Origin: Rugamonas sp. A1-17
GTDB lineage: Bacteria > Pseudomonadota > Gammaproteobacteria > Burkholderiales > Burkholderiaceae_D
Length of the DNA: 64,000 nt
Direction of reading: 5' to 3'
Assembly: GCA_025548565.1 (NCBI GenBank)
Contig: JAJLPB010000020.1
Location: 1-64,000 of the forward strand
A model generated the notes under the pieces. That model ran no database searches. It had not been told where the DNA came from and saw only the letters and a list, made by a program, of their open reading frames with translations. The position numbers and the translations under genes were made by a program. How positions within the stretch are numbered: the first letter of the stretch is position 1; every line of letters begins with the position of its first letter. Positions 59,288 to 64,000 of the stretch are shown in pieces.

Positions 59288-60035
59288 GCAGCAGTCCCTG
59301 CGCCAGCCAGTGCTGCAGATAGCCAGCCAGCGCCATCATCGCTTCCTCGCCGGCAGCCGCGCACACTTCGCCAAAGGTCGCGCCCTCGGCGATGCGGTAC
59401 AGGGCGTCGGCCTCCACCACCAGCAGCGAGCGGAAGTGCGGCTGCTCGCCCTGGCGCCACACCAGCCAGTGCGTGGCGCCGTTCGATTGCTCCGGCTCCG
59501 GCGGCTCGGCGCCGGCCGCCAGCGCCTGCCACAGCGCGACCGCGTTCCATTGCGTGTCCAGCAGATGCACCGAGGGATGCAGGGCGAATCGCAGCTCGCT
59601 CCATGCGTCGGGCGGTATGTCCGCCAGGTCGGCGGCGGCCAGCGGCGCGTCGTCCGGCGCGTCGAAGGCCAGGCTGAGCGACCATTCCAGTTCCGCCAGT
59701 TCGGCGATGAAGGGGTAATCCGCCAGCGCCACCGCCGCGTGCGCGGCCAGGCCGCCACCGAACCAGCGCAGGTTGGCGTGCCGCGACGGATGGTCGGCGA
59801 TGTAGCCGTTGGCCAGCTCGGCGAACATATCGTCGCCGACGTAGGTCCAGGTTTTGTCGTAGGCCTCGCACAGCGCCTGCCGCAGGCGGCTGCGATAGGC
59901 GCGGTGGTAGATCGCCAGCCGCGCGTTGGCGCTCAGGCCGTACTGCTCGCGCACGGCGGCGTGGATGGCGCCCGGCGCGTCGTCGGCCAGGATGTAGCGC
60001 TGGAACTCGCGCTGCACTTGATCGAGCGTGTTCAT
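59277..60035 (-). CDS. bufC: BufC/DUF2063-type partner protein
   Basis: A 252-residue protein of the DUF2063/HvfC family: VQREFQRYILADD opening, then LAIYHRAYRSRLRQALCEAYDKTWTYVGDDMF (the conserved YHRAYRSRL core) and a beta-rich second half. It acts as partner of DUF692 oxidases, handing them the precursor peptide. ATG 60035 overlaps the bufB TGA (ATGA), so the two are coupled. It ends in an 11-base overlap with the DUF2252 gene on the other strand. Confidence 0.88.
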   Translation of the reverse strand: MNTLDQVQREFQRYILADDAPGAIHAAVREQYGLSANARLAIYHRAYRSRLRQALCEAYDKTWTYVGDDMFAELANGYIADHPSRHANLRWFGGGLAAHAAVALADYPFIAELAELEWSLSLAFDAPDDAPLAAADLADIPPDAWSELRFALHPSVHLLDTQWNAVALWQALAAGAEPPEPEQSNGATHWLVWRQGEQPHFRSLLVVEADALYRIAEGATFGEVCAAAGEEAMMALAGYLQHWLAQGLLLRR

Positions 60036-60862
60036 AGCGCCTCCGCGACGGCGCGCGCGCGTTGCAGCTCGGCCGACAGTTCGGACAGCGGCGGGATGTG
60101 GTCGTCGCGTTCGATCATGGTCGCGACCTTGCCGAAGCGGCGCAAAGCCTGCGCGTACAAGGCCCACACCGGATCGGCCACCGCCTGGTCGTGGGTGTCG
60201 ATGATGCAGCCTTCCTGCACGCTGTGGCCGGCCAGGTGGATCTGCTGCACGCGCCGCGCCGGCAGCGCGTCCAGATAAGTAATCGGATTGAAGCCGTGGT
60301 TGACGCTGCTGACGTAGACGTTGTTCACGTCCAGCAGGATCAGGCTGTCGGACTCCTCGGCCACGGTGGCCACGAAGTCCCATTCCTGCAGGGTGTCCGC
60401 TTCGAAGGACAGGTAGCTCGACACGTTCTCCAGCAACAGCGGGCGTTCCAGGTAGTCCTGCACGCGGCGCACGTTGCGCACCACGATGGCCACGGTCTCC
60501 TCGGTGTACGGCAGCGGGAACAGGTCGTGCATGTTGGCGCCATGCGTGCCGGTCCAGCACAGGTGGTCCGAGACCCACAGCGGCTCGACGCGCCGCACCA
60601 GTTTTTTCAGTTCGCGCAGATAGTCGTCGGACGGTCCTTGCGGCGTGCCGATCGACATCGACACGCCATGCATCACCATCGGATAGTCGCGGCGGATGCG
60701 GTCCAGCATGGCCAGCGGCTTGCCGCCGGGGACCATGTAGTTCTCGGACAGGATCTCGAACCAGTCGATGCCGGTCGCGGCGGGCGGCGTGGCGATGATG
60801 TCGGCGTAGTGCGCGGGGCGCAGGCCAAGTCCGTAACCTGGCGACGGCAATGTAGGTGTCAT
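60032..60862 (-). CDS. bufB: BufB/DUF692 multinuclear iron oxidase (MbnB-like)
   Basis: A 276-residue TIM-barrel protein of the DUF692 family, the group of MbnB. Metal-ligand motifs are present: MHGVSMSIG, SDHLCW, LLENVSSYL, LLDVNNVYVSSVNHG, IHLAGH, DTHDQAV and MIERDDHIPP. MbnB-type enzymes turn Cys residues of a peptide into oxazolone/thioamide or thiooxazole groups. Its substrate is most likely the Cys-rich peptide upstream. ATG 60862 gives the family length; the frame runs open to 60931. Confidence 0.9.
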   Translation of the reverse strand: MTPTLPSPGYGLGLRPAHYADIIATPPAATGIDWFEILSENYMVPGGKPLAMLDRIRRDYPMVMHGVSMSIGTPQGPSDDYLRELKKLVRRVEPLWVSDHLCWTGTHGANMHDLFPLPYTEETVAIVVRNVRRVQDYLERPLLLENVSSYLSFEADTLQEWDFVATVAEESDSLILLDVNNVYVSSVNHGFNPITYLDALPARRVQQIHLAGHSVQEGCIIDTHDQAVADPVWALYAQALRRFGKVATMIERDDHIPPLSELSAELQRARAVAEAL

Positions 60863-60882
60863 GGTGGGGATGGTGTTGGCGA

Positions 60883-60899
60883 CGCCGGCGGGGCCGGCG
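60883..60899 (-). promoter_or_regulatory. Hairpin between bufA and bufB
   Basis: Stem CGCCGGC, loop of three G, GCCGGCG. It lies in the 49-base gap after bufA. Such a hairpin could stop part of the transcripts or protect the bufA mRNA, so that peptide is made in excess of enzyme. Function is inferred. Confidence 0.45.
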
Positions 60900-60911
60900 C
60901 CGCATCGACAA

Positions 60912-61178
60912 TTACTTGTCCAGATCGACAATCTTGCCTTTTTTAGCGAAGCAGGCGCCGGCCTTGGTGGCCAGGAAGCCGTGGCCCTTGCAGGAGTTCT
61001 GGCCCTTGCAGGCGTTTTCGGCGGTGGCGCAATCGCTGGTGCCCTTGCAGCTGTTGATGCCGGCGCAGTGCACGGTGTCGTCGGCGCTGACGGTCGAGGT
61101 GGCTGCGATGGCCGATGCGGACATGGCCATGGTGGCGACGGTGGCGGCCATGGCGGCGATGCGGGTGATGTGGTTCAT
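60912..61178 (-). CDS. bufA: Bufferin-type Cys-rich periplasmic peptide precursor (BufA2-like)
   Basis: An 88-residue precursor. Residues 1-26 are a signal peptide (MAMSASAIAA). The mature part has six Cys at 38, 44, 50, 57, 63 and 76 and three CKG repeats (SCKGTS, ACKGQN, SCKGHG). This fits the bufferin-type metallophore family; the CKG pattern is of the BufA2 rather than the DUF2282 (BufA1) kind, from memory. Modified Cys would bind copper in the periplasm. GGAG lies before ATG 61178. It heads the bufABC operon and diverges from ompW. Confidence 0.88.
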   Translation of the reverse strand: MNHITRIAAMAATVATMAMSASAIAATSTVSADDTVHCAGINSCKGTSDCATAENACKGQNSCKGHGFLATKAGACFAKKGKIVDLDK

Positions 61179-61274
61179 GTAATTCTCCAGGAAAGGTGGG
61201 TTGGGTAGGTGTTGCATGACTCTGTCGCACCGCTGTCGCGATTACTTACACACATTTGGAAAATATTTTATTTT

Positions 61275-61288
61275 TTGACTTGTATCAA
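61275..61288 (+). promoter_or_regulatory. FNR/Anr-type box upstream of ompW
   Basis: TTGAC-TTGT-ATCAA fits the FNR consensus TTGAT-N4-ATCAA with one change. Its centre (61281.5) is 41.5 bases before a predicted start at about 61323, which follows the TAGACT -10-like box at 61311-61316. This is class II activator spacing. Confidence 0.7.
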
Positions 61289-61352
61289 AGTTTTTACTGC
61301 GCTGCATCAATAGACTTGCTTACGTTACTTCACAACGACAAAGAGGGTTGAA

Positions 61353-61967
61353 ATGAGCAAGTCTTTAGCAGCAGCAGTATTGGCCACCCTGAGCCTGGTT
61401 GCAGCCAGCAGCGTGATGGCAGAAGAAACCCCATGGCTGGTGCGTGTGCGCGCCGTGCACCTGGATACCGCGGACAAATCCGATCCAGTCGGTGGCGTGG
61501 GTGCATCCGACCGCCTGACCGTCAACAACAAGACCATCCCAGAATTCGACGTTTCCTACTTCTTCTCGCCCAACCTGGCGGCCGAGCTGGTGCTGACCTA
61601 TCCGCAAAAGCATGACGTGTCGCTGGACGGCGCCAAGATCGGTACCTTCAAGCACCTGCCACCGACGCTGCTGCTGCAATATCACTTCGTGAACAGCACC
61701 CCGTTCAAGCCTTACCTGGGCGCCGGTGTGAACTACACCACCATGTCCAAGGTGGATCTGCTGGGCGGCAAGGGCGGCCTGGAACATGACAGCTTCGGCC
61801 TGGCGCTGCAAGCGGGCGTGGACTACGCGATCGACAAGAAATGGTCGCTCAACTTCGACGTGAAGAAAGTGCAGATCCGCAGCGACGTCTTCATCAGCGG
61901 CGCCAAGGTCAGCCGCGTGAAGGTCGATCCGCTGATGGTAGGCGTGGGTGTTGGCTATCGCTTCTAA
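61353..61967 (+). CDS. ompW: OmpW-family outer membrane protein
   Basis: A 204-residue beta-barrel protein with signal peptide ending SSVMA. OmpW features: WLVRVRAVHL near the mature start, PEFDVSYFFSPNLAAELVL, PTLLLQYHF, KPYLGAGVNYT and the terminal VGVGVGYRF with C-terminal Phe for BAM recognition. OmpW forms a small hydrophobic channel. In E. coli its gene is under FNR control, which fits the box at 61275. A terminator follows at 62015. Confidence 0.95.
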   Translation: MSKSLAAAVLATLSLVAASSVMAEETPWLVRVRAVHLDTADKSDPVGGVGASDRLTVNNKTIPEFDVSYFFSPNLAAELVLTYPQKHDVSLDGAKIGTFKHLPPTLLLQYHFVNSTPFKPYLGAGVNYTTMSKVDLLGGKGGLEHDSFGLALQAGVDYAIDKKWSLNFDVKKVQIRSDVFISGAKVSRVKVDPLMVGVGVGYRF

Positions 61968-62014
61968 ACGCACAGCGCCGCGGATGGCGTAAGCGCTGCG
62001 GCCAGGCTGACAGG

Positions 62015-62060
62015 AACGGGCACTTTGAGAAACCAGTTTTCTTGAATGCCCGTTTTTTTT
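62015..62060 (+). terminator. Rho-independent terminator after ompW
   Basis: AACGGGCA (62015-62022) pairs with TGCCCGTT (62047-62054) and an inner partly paired region; a run of eight T (62053-62060) ends it. It lies 24 bases before the chemotaxis receptor's ATG. Confidence 0.88.
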
Positions 62061-62083
62061 CGTTTCAACGAGAGGAGAACGTT

Positions 62084-63775
62084 ATGTCATTCGACCGCGT
62101 CAACATCGGCACCCGCCTCAGCCTGGGCTTCGGCATCGTGCTGGCGCTGCTGGTGGCCATCGTCGTGCTGGGCCTGAGCTCCATGGCCGGCATCGGCCAC
62201 CGCACGCAGGACATCATCGGCGACAAGAACGTCAAGATGGAGGCGGCCAACCGCATGCTGGACAATGTGCGCGGCATCACGCTGTCGCTGACCACCACCC
62301 TGGTCGTCGCCAGCATGGACGAGGTCAACGCCGAGCTGGACAAAATAGCCGCGTCGCGCAAGCGCTACGGCGACGCGAAGAAGCTCCTCATCGACCATAT
62401 CCGCGACGACAAGGAAAAGGCCATGCTGTCCACGCTGGACGGCCTGCTGAAGGCCGGCGCGGCCAAGAACAACAAGGTGATCGAGCTGCGCAAGAACGGC
62501 GAGGTGCGGGAAGCGATGACCTACCTGACGCAGGTGGCCGGCCCCACGCTGAACGATGTGCAAAAGGCGCTGGACGACATCGTCGCCTATGAAACCTCGC
62601 AAGCCAGACAGGCCGGCGGCGAGGTCGACGCGGCGCTGGGCACCGCGCAGAAAGTGCTGGTGGGCCTGGGCACGCTGGCGATGACGATAGGCTGCGCGGT
62701 CGGCTGGTTCATCAGCCGCTCGATCACGGTACCGCTGACGGCGGCGGTCGGCGTGGCCGAGACGGTGGCCTCGGGCGACCTGTCGTCGCACATCGAGGTC
62801 CGCGCCAGCGACGAGACGGGCCACCTGCTGGGCGCGCTGCGGACGATGAACGACACGCTGCTCAACGTGGTCAACCAGGTGCGGCAAGGCACCGACACCA
62901 TCGCCACCGCGTCGAACGAAATCGCGGCCGGCAACCTGCACCTGTCGACCCGCACCGAGGAACAGGCCAGCTCGCTGGAGCAAACCGCCTCGTCGATGGA
63001 ACAGCTGACCAGCACCGTCAAGCAGAACGCCGACAACGCGCGCCAGGCCAACACGCTGGCGTGCACCGCGTCGGAAGTGGCGACGCGCGGCGGCGCCATC
63101 GTCTCGCAGGTGGTAAGCACCATGGGCAACATCAACAGCTCGTCGCGCAAGATCGTCGACATCATCGGCGTCATCGACGGCATCGCCTTCCAGACCAACA
63201 TCCTGGCCTTGAACGCGGCGGTGGAAGCGGCGCGGGCAGGCGAACAGGGGCGTGGCTTCGCGGTGGTGGCGTCCGAGGTGCGCAACCTGGCGCAGCGCAG
63301 CGCGGCGGCGGCCAAGGAAATCAAGGAACTGATCTCGGCCTCGGTGGCCAATGTCGACGATGGCTCGCGGCTGGTCGGCGAGGCCGGGCAGACCATGGAC
63401 GACATCGTCGCCAGCATCCAGCGCGTGACCGACATCGTGGGCGAGATCACCTCGGCCAGCCATGAGCAGACCATGGGCATCGAGCAGATCAACATGGCGA
63501 TCGCGCAGATGGACGAGGTGACGCAGCAGAACGCGGCGCTGGTGGAACAGGCGGCCGCGGCGTCGCAGAGCATGCAGGAGCAGGCGGCGGCGCTGGCGGC
63601 GGTGGTTGGCTTCTTCAAAACCGGGGCGGCCGGTGGAGGCCGCTATAATGATCGGCAATCACTGGCACTCACCCCCAACGGAACCACGGCCCATGCGCAA
63701 GATCCTGATAGTCCTGACCTCCCTGCTGCTGACGGCATGCGTCGACGACTCGGCCTCGTACTACGCGGACGGTAG
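62084..63775 (+). CDS. Methyl-accepting chemotaxis protein
   Basis: A 563-residue receptor. Membrane helices at about 12-34 and 191-212 bracket a four-helix-bundle sensor (MEAANRMLDNVRGITLSL region). A HAMP domain (213-265) and the signalling hairpin follow with the invariant tip IDGIAFQTNILALNAAVEAARAGEQGRGFAVVASEVRNLAQRS (core EAARAGEQGRGFA). The usual end near VVGFFK is followed by 45 more residues, which run over the promoter and first 83 bases of the next gene. AGGAG lies before ATG 62084. The ligand is unknown. Confidence 0.95.
   Translation: MSFDRVNIGTRLSLGFGIVLALLVAIVVLGLSSMAGIGHRTQDIIGDKNVKMEAANRMLDNVRGITLSLTTTLVVASMDEVNAELDKIAASRKRYGDAKKLLIDHIRDDKEKAMLSTLDGLLKAGAAKNNKVIELRKNGEVREAMTYLTQVAGPTLNDVQKALDDIVAYETSQARQAGGEVDAALGTAQKVLVGLGTLAMTIGCAVGWFISRSITVPLTAAVGVAETVASGDLSSHIEVRASDETGHLLGALRTMNDTLLNVVNQVRQGTDTIATASNEIAAGNLHLSTRTEEQASSLEQTASSMEQLTSTVKQNADNARQANTLACTASEVATRGGAIVSQVVSTMGNINSSSRKIVDIIGVIDGIAFQTNILALNAAVEAARAGEQGRGFAVVASEVRNLAQRSAAAAKEIKELISASVANVDDGSRLVGEAGQTMDDIVASIQRVTDIVGEITSASHEQTMGIEQINMAIAQMDEVTQQNAALVEQAAAASQSMQEQAAALAAVVGFFKTGAAGGGRYNDRQSLALTPNGTTAHAQDPDSPDLPAADGMRRRLGLVLRGR
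63644..63649 (+). promoter_or_regulatory. -10 element inside the receptor gene's 3' end
   Basis: Perfect TATAAT 44 bases before the lipoprotein ATG, in the last 130 bases of the chemotaxis receptor frame. No clear -35 is seen. Confidence 0.4.
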
Positions 63776-64000
63776 CACCGGCAACCACGCGCTGACGCTG
63801 CACCGCGCGCAAAAGCACTTCTGGAGCAGCGACAGCAATGTCGAGCTGATCATGCAGCGGCTGCCGGACTGCCTGCGCCGCGTGGAGCTGACCGAGATGC
63901 CGGCCGACGATGTGGAGATCGAGTTGCTGTCCAACGGCGACAACGTCTGGACGCTACGCGCCGGCAAGGAGCAGTGGCAGGTCGAAACGCAGACCTGCAC
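63693..64000 (+). CDS. Lipoprotein, partial at the window end
   Basis: At least 102 residues, cut by the window edge. It begins MRKILIVLTSLLLTAC, with a lipobox (LLTAC, Cys16), and then an acidic/hydrophilic body (YYADGSTGNHALTLHRAQKHFW; the first residues after the tether). The frame is open to the end. It overlaps the chemotaxis receptor's frame by 83 bases in another phase, and has its own -10 box at 63644. No family is recognised. Confidence 0.75.
   Translation, partial: MRKILIVLTSLLLTACVDDSASYYADGSTGNHALTLHRAQKHFWSSDSNVELIMQRLPDCLRRVELTEMPADDVEIELLSNGDNVWTLRAGKEQWQVETQTC

Noticed and set aside
1..64000. CRISPR arrays, tRNA or rRNA genes, insertion sequences
   Set aside because: I saw no regularly spaced repeats, no tRNA-like sequence and no transposase in any frame.

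Overview
This window comes from a high-GC betaproteobacterium. It is most likely a member of the Oxalobacteraceae (Massilia/Duganella/Janthinobacterium type). The evidence is the Burkholderiales-style origin arrangement (mnmE-yidC-yidD-rnpA-rpmH leftward, dnaA-dnaN-gyrB rightward), the MCE-type lipid transporter with an auxiliary lipoprotein, many c-di-GMP and chemotaxis proteins, and REP/REPIN hairpins in intergenic DNA. The probable chromosomal origin is the 386-bp rpmH-dnaA gap at 37945-38330, which holds DnaA boxes; genes point away from it on both sides.

Layout. 87-10131 (minus strand): one long translationally coupled operon, yfaA-yfaT-yfaS-yfaQ-yfaP-yfaP2, built around a bacterial alpha-2-macroglobulin (the P. 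aeruginosa mag operon type). 10249-16489 (plus): a B12-binding radical SAM protein, then an MCE/Mla-like ABC lipid transporter operon with a VanZ-like protein. 16540-23665: a thioredoxin-like ferredoxin, an alpha/beta hydrolase, a D,D-carboxypeptidase, an HDOD signalling protein, an aldo/keto reductase, PssA, a CAP-domain lipoprotein and an Hpt protein. 24208-30482: a signalling block with a FixL-like kinase, FixJ-like regulator, stand-alone receiver, GGDEF-EAL-REC phosphodiesterase and a PAS-GGDEF cyclase. 30507-33904: a GST, a TPR protein and a HigBA toxin-antitoxin pair whose operator lies inside its promoter. 33917-43579: the origin core.

43628 to about 50060 is an accessory region of visibly lower GC, just after the gyrB terminator. 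It carries a Vsr-C5 methyltransferase-McrB-like AAA-DUF2357/PD-(D/E)xK nuclease operon. Behind it lie an unknown protein, a PAAR-domain remnant without a usable start, and the truncated N-terminus of a SWIM-zinc-finger (probably SNF2 helicase) gene. 50881-57205 (minus): a YflT-type stress protein, a flotillin/SPFH protein and a large multi-domain DUF4214 protein. 57337-64000: a periplasmic binding protein, a DUF2252 protein, a convergent bufferin-type operon (bufA-bufB-bufC), OmpW with a well-placed FNR-type box, a chemotaxis receptor and a lipoprotein cut by the window end.

The parts most worth following are the restriction/repair island beside the origin, the alpha-2-macroglobulin operon (three predicted peptidoglycan-enzyme-like folds and an intact thioester motif), the bufferin operon, and the apparently leaderless HigB toxin. 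All functional calls are from reading motifs and order by eye; no searches were run.
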